Below, piece after piece: positions 7,394-14,418 of a stretch of DNA of 23,798 nt. The stretch comes from an uncultured Phascolarctobacterium sp. (GTDB taxonomy: Bacteria; Bacillota; Negativicutes; Acidaminococcales; Acidaminococcaceae). The position numbers and the translations under genes are program-made. Under the pieces are notes generated by a model that saw only the letters and a list, made by a program, of their open reading frames with translations, was not told where the DNA came from and made no database searches. The stretch covers positions 1 through 23,798 of the forward strand of contig USBV01000004.1 of assembly GCA_900553055.1 (NCBI GenBank). The letters are read 5' to 3'. The stretch's first letter is position 1, and each line of letters starts with the position of its first letter.

Positions 7394-8590
7394 ATGGTTT
7401 CCTATGATTTTGATAAAATAATAGATAGACGTAATACTGACTGTTTGAAATATGATTTTGCTGTACAAAGAGGTCGCCCCCAGGATGTGCTGCCCTTTTG
7501 GGTAGCGGATATGGATTTTCCTATCGCGCAGGAAATTACAGAGGCTTTGGTGCAACGCTGTCAGCATGGAATTTTTGGCTACAGCGAGGCCACGGACCCT
7601 TATTTTGACGCTCTGCAAAAATGGTATAACAAGCATTTTCATTGGCAGGTGCAAAGACCTTGGCTAATCAAAACACCGGGCGTAGTCTTCGCTCTGGCCG
7701 TGGCTGTGAAGGCCTTCACAGAGCCGGGAGAGGGAGTTTTAGTGCAGCAGCCAGTGTATTATTCCTTCACCGAGGTTATCAAGGATAATGGACGTGAGGT
7801 GGTGAATTCTCCCTTAATACTCAAAAATGGTCATTATGAAATGGATTTTGCTGATTTGGAGCAAAAACTGGCCGACCCAAAGGTAAAGCTGATGTTCCTT
7901 TGCTCACCCCATAATCCCGTGGGACGCGTGTGGACCGAAGCAGAGCTACGCAAGGTGGGCGATTTGTGCTTGAAGTACAACGTTATCACTGTGAGCGATG
8001 AAATTCATTCTGATTTCGTTTGGGATGATAATGTGCACACTCCCTTTGCCACTTTGGGTAAAGAGTACGAACAAAACTGCATCGTCTGCACGGCACCTAG
8101 CAAAACCTTTAATCTGGCAGGCTTACAGGTGTCCAATATCTTTATTCCTAACAAAAAGCTGCGTCGTGCACTGCGCAAGCAAAACGATGCTGCAGGCTAC
8201 AGCCAGCTGAATACCTTGGGCTTGGTCGCCTGCCAAGCCGCCTATACTTATGGCGAAGAATGGCTCACGCAGGTGAAGGCATATATTCGCAGTAATATCG
8301 CTTTTGTAGAGCAATATTTAGCAGAGCAGCTGCCGCAAATTAAAATGCTGCCCATCGAAGGCACCTATCTGGTGTGGCTCGACTGCAGCGCACTGGGCAT
8401 GACGGCTGCCGAGCGGGAGCAATGGTTGTGGCATGAAGCAAAGCTATGGCTGGATGGCGGCGGCATCTTTGGCGTTGAAGGCGAACCCTATGAACGCATC
8501 AATGTGGCCTGTCAGCGGGCAACGCTGCTAAAGGGCTTGGAGCAGCTGAAAGCTGCTGTGGCAAAGCTATCTGGCCTTAACAAAATTTAA
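7394..8590 (+). CDS. MalY/PatB family cystathionine beta-lyase (C-S lyase)
   Basis: A 398-residue fold-type I aminotransferase-like PLP enzyme. It has the MalY/PatB marks: opening YDFDKIIDRRNTDCLKYD, PFWVADMDFP near residue 35, FGYSEAT near 61, SPHNPVGRVW with Asn174, SDEIHSDF with Asp202, and SKTFNLAGLQ with the PLP lysine at 237. Members cleave cystathionine to homocysteine, pyruvate and ammonia; some also act on other cysteine S-conjugates. The start ATG follows GGAGGGG (7380-7386). It shares the transcript of the trans-sulfuration enzyme upstream and probably supplies homocysteine for methionine. The gene ends in an AT-rich stretch; no clear terminator was seen before the next promoter. 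Confidence 0.88.
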   Translation: MVSYDFDKIIDRRNTDCLKYDFAVQRGRPQDVLPFWVADMDFPIAQEITEALVQRCQHGIFGYSEATDPYFDALQKWYNKHFHWQVQRPWLIKTPGVVFALAVAVKAFTEPGEGVLVQQPVYYSFTEVIKDNGREVVNSPLILKNGHYEMDFADLEQKLADPKVKLMFLCSPHNPVGRVWTEAELRKVGDLCLKYNVITVSDEIHSDFVWDDNVHTPFATLGKEYEQNCIVCTAPSKTFNLAGLQVSNIFIPNKKLRRALRKQNDAAGYSQLNTLGLVACQAAYTYGEEWLTQVKAYIRSNIAFVEQYLAEQLPQIKMLPIEGTYLVWLDCSALGMTAAEREQWLWHEAKLWLDGGGIFGVEGEPYERINVACQRATLLKGLEQLKAAVAKLSGLNKI

Positions 8591-8643
8591 TAAAATGATA
8601 TTATCAAGATGCTAGCAAAAGGCTGAGAAATAAAAGGTCCATC

Positions 8644-8672
8644 TTGACAGATACAAAAATCTGCTCTATATT
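8644..8672 (+). promoter_or_regulatory. Promoter of the C39-like gene
   Basis: TTGACA (8644-8649), 17-base spacer, TATATT (8667-8672), a near-consensus housekeeping promoter about 50 bases before the start codon. A CAGAT / ATCTG inverted repeat (8648-8652 and 8659-8663) overlaps the -35 box and spacer and could be an operator. Confidence 0.75.
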
Positions 8673-8721
8673 TATATCATAGTATAACGCTCTGAATTGA
8701 GTATAAGGCAGGTTATCAAAG

Positions 8722-9345
8722 ATGAAAATCCCCTTACATTATCAGGTTTCAAATTATGATTGTGGTCCCACGTCGCTAGTGAACGCGTTAAATGTTTTAT
8801 TTGAGCGCGAGGATATTCCTCCGGAGCTCATTCGCAATATTATGCTGTACTGCCTTGATTGCTATAATTTGCAGGGCGAGGAAGGTCGCTCCGGTACTAG
8901 CAGACTGGCGATTATGTATTTGAGCAATTGGATGGATGGCTACGGCAAAACCGGTCGCTTGCCCATCTCCAGCGAATATGTAAGTGGCAGGGATGTTTAC
9001 ATTGGCCCCGGTGGCAAAATAAACCAAGCATTGCAATGCAATGGCGTGGTTGTAGTGCGTCTTTTCCTTGATGAATGGCATTTTATTTTGCTCACTGACA
9101 AGGGCAACGATGTGGTGCTTGCTTTTGACCCCTATTTGAGCACCGAGCTTTTTGCGGACCATCCGGAAATTAGCCTAGAGCTGGACCCGTGGCATTATAA
9201 CAGAATTATTCCCGATAGCTGCTTTAATTCTGAAGCTGAGCAGCTTTATGCCTTGGGACCGAAGGATTTGCGCGAGGCTGTGATTATTTATAACGAAAGG
9301 ACGCGTAAGCCGGCGGTAATGGAGCAGATAGAGTATTATATTTAG
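8722..9345 (+). CDS. Stand-alone C39-like cysteine peptidase-fold protein
   Basis: A 207-residue protein without signal peptide or membrane segment. The opening VSNYDCGPTSLVNAL puts a Cys at residue 14 in the usual C39/papain-like nucleophile context. DEWHFILLTD (His120) and FDPY (Asp136) supply the likely rest of a Cys-His-Asp triad, in the right order and spacing for the C39-like fold. In bacteriocin exporters such a domain is fused to an ABC transporter and trims leader peptides after Gly-Gly; here it is alone. It has its own promoter and is followed by a strong terminator, so it is a single-gene unit. There is no precursor peptide or transporter beside it, so the substrate is unknown. A weak AAGG at 8706 is the only ribosome-binding site seen. 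Confidence 0.65.
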   Translation: MKIPLHYQVSNYDCGPTSLVNALNVLFEREDIPPELIRNIMLYCLDCYNLQGEEGRSGTSRLAIMYLSNWMDGYGKTGRLPISSEYVSGRDVYIGPGGKINQALQCNGVVVVRLFLDEWHFILLTDKGNDVVLAFDPYLSTELFADHPEISLELDPWHYNRIIPDSCFNSEAEQLYALGPKDLREAVIIYNERTRKPAVMEQIEYYI

Positions 9346-9390
9346 TTCTTCAAGAGCAAATTTATAGATCGGATTATATGATTCTTTACA

Positions 9391-9432
9391 AAGTCGGAGC
9401 TTTTTTAGGAAAAAAGCAGCTCCGACTTTTTT
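9391..9432 (+). terminator. Rho-independent terminator after the C39-like gene
   Basis: Perfect 11-bp stem AAGTCGGAGCT (9391-9401) with AGCTCCGACTT (9418-9428), followed by a run of T to 9432. The loop itself can pair further (TTTTT against AAAAA). A textbook intrinsic terminator, 45 bases past the stop. Confidence 0.92.
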
Positions 9433-9436
9433 CTTG

Positions 9437-9465
9437 TTTACATCTGCCAATAATCAGAGTACAAT
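9437..9465 (+). promoter_or_regulatory. Promoter of the DRTGG / hydrogenase-like operon
   Basis: TTTACA (9437-9442), 17-base spacer, TACAAT (9460-9465), each one mismatch from consensus. It starts five bases after the preceding terminator and about 40 bases before the first start codon. Confidence 0.75.
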
Positions 9466-9507
9466 AATAGGGTAAAAGTATATATTAGATTTTCAGGAGC
9501 GATGTGT

Positions 9508-9864
9508 ATGAAGCTAAGGGAAGTACAAAAGCTGCTGGAGGCTAGGGTATTGGGGGGAGAAGAATTTCTTGACCGCCAAATAGAATCCTGCTGTGGCAGC
9601 GATATGATGAGCGATGTTTTGGCCTTTACCAAAAGCAACACGCTGCTATGTACAGGTTTAACCAATATGCAGGTGGTACGCACTGCCGATATGACGGAGC
9701 TGAGTGGATTAGTTTTCGTGCGCGGTAAGGTGCCAGACCAAGATATAGTGGAGGCTGCGGTAGAGGATATGCTGCCGGTTTTATTAACGGAGTATACTTT
9801 GTTTGAAGCCTGCGGCATTTTATATGCTGCCGGAATTCGTGGCTGTAGTAGAAGAGGTAAATGA
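9508..9864 (+). CDS. DRTGG domain protein
   Basis: A 118-residue protein that is almost entirely one DRTGG domain: MKLREVQKLLEARVLGGEEFLDRQIESC, then GSDMMSDVLAF, LLCTGLTNMQVVRTADM, LVFVRGKVPD, and a TLFEACGILYAAGI ending. The start at 9508 is eight bases after AGGAG (9495-9499); an ATG at 9502 is too close to it. In other anaerobes such domains sit beside hydrogenase-like iron-sulfur proteins and anti-sigma-type ATPases, exactly as here, but their biochemical role is not established. It is the first gene of a four-gene unit and its stop is separated from the next start by one base, which suggests coupled translation. Confidence 0.8.
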   Translation: MKLREVQKLLEARVLGGEEFLDRQIESCCGSDMMSDVLAFTKSNTLLCTGLTNMQVVRTADMTELSGLVFVRGKVPDQDIVEAAVEDMLPVLLTEYTLFEACGILYAAGIRGCSRRGK

Positions 9865-9865
9865 A

Positions 9866-10309
9866 ATGAGTGATAATAAATCAGTAAAATTGGCTTTTGA
9901 TTGTGCCGGGGGCGATTTTGAGAGAGCTGGCGAAGCATCCTCTAAAATCAAAAAGATGCTGCAGCGCTTGGGCATTCCTGCGGACTGCGTGCGTCGCATC
10001 GCCATTGGCACCTATGAAGCGGAGATGAATGTGATTATTCATGCCGGCGGTGGCAACGTGGCAGCGGAGGTTTTCCCGACCATGACTGTGATTACTGTTA
10101 CTGATAAGGGCCCCGGCATTCCCGATATCAATAAAGCACTGCAGGAGGGCTGGTCCACAGCTCCTGACTACGTGCGCCAAATGGGCTTTGGTGCCGGTAT
10201 GGGCTTGCCAAATATGCAAAAATGCTCCGATAAATTTGATATCCAGTCCAAGGTGGGCGAGGGTACAACCATTGTGATGAAATTTAACCATCAAAGTGAA
10301 GATTTATAA
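9866..10309 (+). CDS. Anti-sigma-like histidine kinase-type ATPase (GHKL fold)
   Basis: A 147-residue single-domain protein of the serine kinase/anti-sigma factor ATPase type. The ATP-binding boxes are visible: N-box EAEMNVIIHA near residue 51, G1 box TDKGPGIPD near 78, and G2 box GFGAGMGLPNM near 109, then SKVGEGTTIVMKF near the end. Relatives such as SpoIIAB and RsbW phosphorylate an anti-anti-sigma partner and hold a sigma factor; none of these partners is encoded here. The gene lies between a DRTGG protein and the [FeFe]-hydrogenase-like protein, so it may pass a redox or metabolic signal through phosphorylation. That role is inference from context; the fold assignment is firm. Confidence 0.85.
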   Translation: MSDNKSVKLAFDCAGGDFERAGEASSKIKKMLQRLGIPADCVRRIAIGTYEAEMNVIIHAGGGNVAAEVFPTMTVITVTDKGPGIPDINKALQEGWSTAPDYVRQMGFGAGMGLPNMQKCSDKFDIQSKVGEGTTIVMKFNHQSEDL

Positions 10310-10343
10310 GCTGATGCTAATGAGCAAAGTGAGGTGATACGCA

Positions 10344-11717
10344 TTGGCTCCTACAAAGTATTATCATTCGGTACAGCTCAATAGAGAGAAATGTCAGGGC
10401 TGCGTATCCTGCGTCAAGCTCTGTCCCACGGAGGCTATTAGGGTGCGCAATGGCAAAGCCGAAATTTTGGCAGACCGCTGCATTGATTGTGGCGCTTGTG
10501 CCAGTGGCTGTCCCTATCATGCCTTTACGGTGAAGACCGATATGCTGGAGGGCTTATCAAAATTTGCGTACAATATCGTGCTGCCAGCACCTAGCCTTTA
10601 TTCCCAGTTCCCGGCTAATGTGCCTTTGGAGGACATTTGGCAGGGCTTGCAAAATTTAGGCTTTGACGAGATTTTTGATGTGTCCTTGGCTTCAGAATAT
10701 ATTGCCAAAGAAATAGAAAGCTATTTAAAGAATTATACCGGTGGGCGCAAACCGTTAATTTCCAGCACCTGCCCTGCCGTAATGCGCTTGATTCAGGTCA
10801 AGTTCCCTGAGCTGATTAAGCAGGTAGTGCCGGTTTTGGCACCGGTAGAGGCTGCTGCTATTTATGTGAAGCGCGAAGCAGCGGCGCGTAAGCAGCTGCC
10901 CACGGAGCTTATTGGTGTATGGTTCATATCTCCCTGCCCGTCCAAGGAAACTAATATCCGTCAATCCGTGGATGTGCAGCATACCGAGCTTACAGGCAGC
11001 TTTAGCCTGAGTGAAATTTATGGTCTGCTTTTAAAAAACATGGGCGGTAGTCATGAATTGAATGTGCGCACCGGCTCTTCCTATGGCTTGGCCTGGGGAA
11101 CCTATGGGGGTGAGCTAGCTTCGGCAGGGATAAGCAATGGCCTTGCTATTCACGGCATCGATAATGTTTACGAAATCCTAGAGCAGATTTCTATGAATAA
11201 AATGCCCCAGCTGGATTATGTGGAATGTAATGCGTGCCAGGGTGGGTGTTTAGGAGGTTTGCTAACTGCTGAGAATAAATTCGTGGCGGAAAGCAATTTG
11301 CGCCAGCGTATCCGCCAACTGCGGGAGCAGGAGCCTGCAGATAGACAGAAGACCATGGCGAGAACAATGGTGCTGCAGGATTTTCCGGCCTCGGCTGCCT
11401 ATCGCAAGCGCTTGGTGCCCCGCCCCATGATGCAGCTGGATGATGACATTATGGAGGCTATGAAAAAATTCGAGCGTATGGAGGAAGTGCTCTGCTCGTT
11501 GCCAGGGCTCGATTGTGGTGCTTGTGGGGCTCCCAGCTGTCAGGGCTTGGCCGAAGATATTGTGCAGGGCAAGGCTCACGAAATTGATTGTATTTTTAAA
11601 CTGCGTGCCAGCGTGCACAAGCTGTCCCAGGGCATGCTGGAGCTGGCTAAGCAGATTCCTATCTACCATGAACCCAAAATGCTAAACAATACGGAGGATG
11701 AAGACTATGAAGGTTAA
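10344..11717 (+). CDS. [FeFe]-hydrogenase-like iron-sulfur protein, probably sensory
   Basis: A 457-residue protein starting at TTG 10344, six bases after GAGGTGA (10331-10337). Residues 17-56 form a 2[4Fe-4S] ferredoxin domain with two CX2CX2CX3C sets (17, 20, 23, 27 and 46, 49, 52, 56). Residues about 70-330 match the hydrogenase large-subunit H-domain. Its motifs are degenerate: L1 reads SSTCPAV (Cys143) instead of TSCCPxW, L2 SPCPSKE (Cys198), L3 ECNACQGGC (Cys298, Cys302, with an extra Cys295). Thus the four likely H-cluster cysteines remain, while the cysteine that carries protons in catalytic enzymes is Thr142. The C terminus adds a small Fe-S domain (LDCGACGAPSCQG with a later Cys). 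This layout and the neighbours fit the sensory-type, not bulk H2-producing, hydrogenase homologs. No maturation genes are present in the window. Confidence 0.85.
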   Translation: MAPTKYYHSVQLNREKCQGCVSCVKLCPTEAIRVRNGKAEILADRCIDCGACASGCPYHAFTVKTDMLEGLSKFAYNIVLPAPSLYSQFPANVPLEDIWQGLQNLGFDEIFDVSLASEYIAKEIESYLKNYTGGRKPLISSTCPAVMRLIQVKFPELIKQVVPVLAPVEAAAIYVKREAAARKQLPTELIGVWFISPCPSKETNIRQSVDVQHTELTGSFSLSEIYGLLLKNMGGSHELNVRTGSSYGLAWGTYGGELASAGISNGLAIHGIDNVYEILEQISMNKMPQLDYVECNACQGGCLGGLLTAENKFVAESNLRQRIRQLREQEPADRQKTMARTMVLQDFPASAAYRKRLVPRPMMQLDDDIMEAMKKFERMEEVLCSLPGLDCGACGAPSCQGLAEDIVQGKAHEIDCIFKLRASVHKLSQGMLELAKQIPIYHEPKMLNNTEDEDYEG

Positions 11718-12057
11718 AGAGCTTTTAGATGTATTGAATTTGAAATTGTTAACTAAGGATGTATCAGAGGATGCGTTATATGCAGAGGTGGAGGGTGGCT
11801 ATGCCAGTGACCTGCTGAGCAATGCCATGGGCCAGGCACAGCCCGGTATGGTGTGGGTAACTATGCAGGGACACCAAAATGTAGCTGCTGTAGCCTCTTT
11901 AATCGGCCTTTCCTGCGTTATTGTAGCTGGTGATGGCCCTGTTGCTGAAGAAACACTGCACAAGGCCAATGTGAATGATATCGTTGTTGCCGCTACTGAT
12001 GAGCCTGCTTTTGAATTGATTGGCAAGATGTATGCGCTTGGAGTGGGCAAAAAGTAA
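11707..12057 (+). CDS. Second DRTGG-type domain protein
   Basis: A 116-residue protein whose start, ATG 11707, is nine bases after GGAGG (11693-11697); it overlaps the end of the hydrogenase-like gene by 11 bases. The sequence reads MKVKELLDVLNLKLLT, EVEGGYASDLLSNAMGQAQPG, VTMQGHQNVAAVASLIGLSCVIV, pointing to the DRTGG-like family, but it differs strongly from the first DRTGG protein of this operon. With two different DRTGG-type genes flanking the ATPase and the iron-sulfur protein, the four genes likely form one functional set. The role of the domain is unknown; nucleotide or ligand sensing has been proposed for related domains. Confidence 0.75.
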   Translation: MKVKELLDVLNLKLLTKDVSEDALYAEVEGGYASDLLSNAMGQAQPGMVWVTMQGHQNVAAVASLIGLSCVIVAGDGPVAEETLHKANVNDIVVAATDEPAFELIGKMYALGVGKK

Positions 12058-12076
12058 GGAAAAGCGTTTAAAACTA

Positions 12077-12098
12077 AGATGACTGACGGGTCATTTTG
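12077..12098 (+). terminator. Weak hairpin after the hydrogenase-like operon
   Basis: Eight paired bases including one G-T pair (12077-12084 with 12091-12098), loop TGACGG, the 3' arm ending in TTTT. It begins 20 bases past the last stop. The T run is short, so it may be inefficient. Confidence 0.4.
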
Positions 12099-12312
12099 AA
12101 AAAACTAACCGATTTACGAAAATAATTTAAAAATAGAGAAGCTGTATTCTTTGTGAAAAAAGAGACAGGAATTTTCTAGTACAGCTAATCTTTTGTGCGC
12201 AAACAAAAGAAATGCATAAAAATCCATGGTAAATGTCCTGCTGAAACAATACAAAAAAGCCAGAAATACACGGCGTTCACAAATTTATTTCGTAATTTTG
12301 TAAAGAAAAAGC

Positions 12313-12341
12313 TTGCTATGTTACAATTTTATTGGTATTAT
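12313..12341 (+). promoter_or_regulatory. Main candidate promoter of the succinate-to-propionate operon
   Basis: TTGCTA (12313-12318), 17-base spacer, TATTAT (12336-12341). The surrounding sequence is AT-rich upstream, as expected for a strong promoter. Transcription would start near 12348. Confidence 0.65.
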
Positions 12342-12439
12342 ATTAGTCGTTAAGCTCTTAAAATGTCCGCGGAGTGAACTACTGCTAAGGGCAGCATGGA
12401 AAATTTTTCCGAAAAATAAGTGAAGTTTCTGCTGAAATG

Positions 12440-12448
12440 TGTTATAAT
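12440..12448 (+). promoter_or_regulatory. Extended -10 promoter candidate in the leader
   Basis: TGT followed by TATAAT (12443-12448) gives a perfect extended -10 element; no good -35 box lies 17 bases upstream. It would make a leader of about 220 bases that still contains all three hairpins. Confidence 0.5.
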
Positions 12449-12484
12449 TGTAGCAGAAAAGGGAAAAGTAATTATAAAAAATTC

Positions 12485-12518
12485 TCGACTCTAGCAGGAG
12501 TTTTTCTTGCTATGTCGA
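12485..12518 (+). promoter_or_regulatory. Leader hairpin 1
   Basis: Outer stem TCGAC (12485-12489) with GTCGA (12514-12518), small internal loop, then inner stem TAGCA (12492-12496) with TGCTA (12508-12512) extended by G-T and G-C pairs around a T-rich loop. The AGCAGGAGTTTTTC...TGTCGAA pattern gives me an impression of intergenic elements in related Firmicutes, but I could not check this. Confidence 0.5.
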
Positions 12519-12573
12519 AAACACAATATAGTTAAGTATGAAGTCTTTGTGAAATACTTGACCAAGGCAATAC

Positions 12574-12610
12574 CTTATCTGGTGGTTCTTATTTGGGAAC
12601 AGCAGATGAG
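12574..12610 (+). promoter_or_regulatory. Leader hairpin 2
   Basis: CTTATCTG (12574-12581) pairs with CAGATGAG (12603-12610), one G-T pair; an inner GTTC/GAAC stem (12585-12588 with 12597-12600) extends it. Confidence 0.5.
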
Positions 12611-12619
12611 TTATAAGCA

Positions 12620-12638
12620 AAAAGGGATTCTCCCTTTT
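12620..12638 (+). promoter_or_regulatory. Leader hairpin 3, just ahead of the ribosome-binding site
   Basis: Perfect 8-bp stem AAAAGGGA (12620-12627) with TCCCTTTT (12631-12638), loop TTC. It ends 22 bases before AAGGAGG. It could protect the 5' end of the message or act as a weak attenuator; the tail is TTTTATAAA. Confidence 0.55.
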
Positions 12639-12676
12639 ATAAACACAATGTCCTAATTATAAGGAGGAAGGTAAAC

Positions 12677-14197
12677 ATGATCGACATTAAAGATCGCATT
12701 GTTGACGTAGTAGCTGGCAAAGTTATGAGCGCTGAAGCTGCTGCAGAATTTGTACATGATGGTGACAACGTAGGTACCAGTGGTTTTACCCCGTCTGGCT
12801 ATCCGAAAGCTGTACCTCTGGCTCTTGCTGAAAAAGGCAAAAAAACTCCTTTCAAAATCAACGTTTGGACTGGCGCATCCGTAGGTCCTGAAATGGATAC
12901 CGCTATGACCCAAGCAGGCATCGTTGACCGTCGTATGCCTTACCAAACCAACAATGATATGCGTAAAGCTATCAATGCTGGCCAAGTTAAATACACTGAC
13001 CTGCATCTGAGCCATGTTGCTCAAATGACCCGTTATGGCTTCATGGCTAACCGCCGTGACGTTGATGTTGCAATCGTTGAAGCTTGCAAAATCATCGACC
13101 TGGGCGAAGGCAAAGTTGGCCTGATCCCGACCACCTCCATGGGCAACACCTCTTCCTATGTTCAATCCGCTAAGAAAGTTATCGTTGAAGTAAACGTAAC
13201 TCAACCGGTTGCACTGGAAGGCATGCATGACTCCTATGTTCCTCTGGATCCCCCGAACCGTGGACCTATCCCCGTTTGCGCTCCGGAAGACATCATCGGC
13301 ACTCCGTATGTTCCTGTAGAAGTTGAAAAGATCGTTGCTGTTGTTCCTTGCGACATCACCGATAAAGTTCGTCCTCTGGGCGCTATCGACGAAGACGCTC
13401 AAAAGATGGGCAAAAACCTGGTTGACTTCTTCAAAGCTGAAGTTGCTGCTGGCCGTCTGCCGAAGAACCTGCTGCCGTTGCAATCCGGCGTAGGCTCCGT
13501 AGCTAACGCAGTTATCAATGGTCTGGTTAACTCCGATTTCGAAGACCTGACCGTTTACACCGAAGTTATCCAAGACGGTATGTTCGACCTGATCGACGCT
13601 GGCAAACTGCGCGTTTGCTCCGGCACCGCTCTGAGCCCGTCTCCTGAATGCCTGAAGAAATTCTACGAGAACGTAGACAAATACAAGAAGTACATCATCC
13701 TGCGTCCGCAAGAAGTTGCTAACAGCCCGGAAGTTGCTCGTCGTATCGGCGTTATCGCTATGAACACCGCTATCGAAGTTGATATTTATGGCAACGTTAA
13801 CTCCACTCATATCTGCGGCACCAAGCTGATGAACGGTATCGGCGGCTCCGGCGACTATGCTCGTAACGGCTTCCTGACCGTATTCTTCACCACCTCCTTG
13901 GCAAAAGGCGGCGCTATCTCTTCCGTAGTTCCTTTCTGCAGCCATGTTGACCACACCGAGCATGACGTTGATGTTATCGTTTCCGAACGCGGCGTAGCTG
14001 ACCTGCGTGGCCTGTCCCCGAAAGAACGCGCTCTGGTTATCATCGACAAGATTGCTAACCCGAAATATCAACCGATGCTGCTGGATTACTTCCATCGTGC
14101 ATGCGAAGCTTGCAAGAACAGCCAAACCCCGCACATCCTGAGCGAAGCTTTCTCCTTCCATACCCGTTTCAACGAAACCGGCACCATGGAAAAATAA
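12677..14197 (+). CDS. Succinate/propionate (acetate) CoA-transferase
   Basis: A 506-residue cytoplasmic CoA-transferase of the Cat1/ScpC/AarC class, which moves CoA from propionyl-CoA or acetyl-CoA to succinate and thereby starts and closes the propionate cycle without ATP. Family features are VGTSGFTPSGYPKAVP near residue 33, GASVGPEMD near 75, and VYTEVIQDGMFDL with the probable catalytic Glu296 that forms the enzyme-CoA thioester. Late motifs are GIGGSGDYARNG, SHVDHTEHDVDVIVSERGVADLRGLSPKERA. The start is eight to nine bases after a strong AAGGAGG site. Gln codons are CAA in every case that I checked, and Arg and Pro codons are equally uniform, as in very highly expressed genes. It is the first gene of the operon; the exact donor (propionyl-CoA by context) is inferred. 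E. coli calls this scpC and clostridia cat1. Confidence 0.92.
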   Translation: MIDIKDRIVDVVAGKVMSAEAAAEFVHDGDNVGTSGFTPSGYPKAVPLALAEKGKKTPFKINVWTGASVGPEMDTAMTQAGIVDRRMPYQTNNDMRKAINAGQVKYTDLHLSHVAQMTRYGFMANRRDVDVAIVEACKIIDLGEGKVGLIPTTSMGNTSSYVQSAKKVIVEVNVTQPVALEGMHDSYVPLDPPNRGPIPVCAPEDIIGTPYVPVEVEKIVAVVPCDITDKVRPLGAIDEDAQKMGKNLVDFFKAEVAAGRLPKNLLPLQSGVGSVANAVINGLVNSDFEDLTVYTEVIQDGMFDLIDAGKLRVCSGTALSPSPECLKKFYENVDKYKKYIILRPQEVANSPEVARRIGVIAMNTAIEVDIYGNVNSTHICGTKLMNGIGGSGDYARNGFLTVFFTTSLAKGGAISSVVPFCSHVDHTEHDVDVIVSERGVADLRGLSPKERALVIIDKIANPKYQPMLLDYFHRACEACKNSQTPHILSEAFSFHTRFNETGTMEK

Positions 14198-14259
14198 TTT
14201 GAAAATATCTTAAGAATCTACTTGAGAAGTTTTCAAAAATATTGTAAACTATGTAATGT

Positions 14260-14292
14260 ACTTGCCGGTGGGTGTGAGTCCCATCGGCAAGT
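14260..14292 (+). promoter_or_regulatory. Intercistronic hairpin before the mutase large subunit
   Basis: 13-bp stem with one G-T pair (14260-14272 with 14280-14292; arms begin ACTTGCCGG and end CGGCAAGT), 7-base loop. It is followed by A-rich sequence rather than a T run, so a processing or stability element is more likely than a terminator. Confidence 0.65.
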
Positions 14293-14317
14293 ATAAATAA
14301 AAATGTTGACGAGGCCT

Positions 14318-14347
14318 TATGGCTTTGCCATACACCGTCTTTGACGG
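14318..14347 (+). promoter_or_regulatory. Two adjacent short hairpins with TTT loops
   Basis: TATGGC-TTT-GCCATA (14318-14332) and CCGTC-TTT-GACGG (14335-14347) lie two bases apart. Both stems are perfect and have the same loop. Confidence 0.5.
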
Positions 14348-14361
14348 ACACTCTCACCATG

Positions 14362-14386
14362 ATTTCGGATCCGTCCAATCCGAAAT
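14362..14386 (+). promoter_or_regulatory. Hairpin close to the mutase ribosome-binding site
   Basis: Perfect 9-bp stem ATTTCGGAT (14362-14370) with ATCCGAAAT (14378-14386), loop CCGTCCA. It ends 17 bases before AAGGAGG and might affect ribosome access. Confidence 0.5.
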
Positions 14387-14418
14387 ATGCAAACCAAATA
14401 TTTAAGGAGGATTTGAGA

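Larger units (their letters stand above)
12058..12676 (+). other. 619-base noncoding region with promoters and structured leader of the propionate operon
   Basis: The longest gap in the window. I see no credible gene in it. It is AT-rich and holds a weak terminator (12077-12098), an imperfect TTCACAAA / TTTGTAAA dyad (12276-12283 and 12297-12304) nine bases before a strong promoter (12313-12341), a second, extended -10 promoter (12440-12448), and three hairpins (12485-12518, 12574-12610, 12620-12638) ahead of the AAGGAGGAAGG ribosome-binding site at 12661-12671. From the first promoter the leader would be about 330 bases long. No known riboswitch pattern (cobalamin, T-box) was recognised. Confidence 0.7.
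14198..14418 (+). other. 221-base leader of the mutase gene with four consecutive hairpins
   Basis: No gene. After about 60 AT-rich bases come four stems in series: 14260-14292, 14318-14332, 14335-14347 and 14362-14386 (each described separately), then AAGGAGG (14404-14410) and the start codon at 14419. No B12-box was recognised, although the product needs cobalamin. Confidence 0.6.

Noticed and set aside
12276..12304. Rex (NADH-sensing repressor) site before the propionate promoter
   Set aside because: The arms TTCACAAA and TTTGTAAA are in the opposite order to a Rex site and the gap is too long. It is kept only as an unassigned dyad.
14198..14418. Adenosylcobalamin riboswitch before the mutase
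   Set aside because: No B12-box-like conserved core was found; only simple stems are present.
14341..14418. Longer N terminus of the mutase from TTG 14341 or ATG 14359
   Set aside because: Neither has a ribosome-binding site, the stretch overlaps a hairpin, and ATG 14419 has a perfect AAGGAGG.
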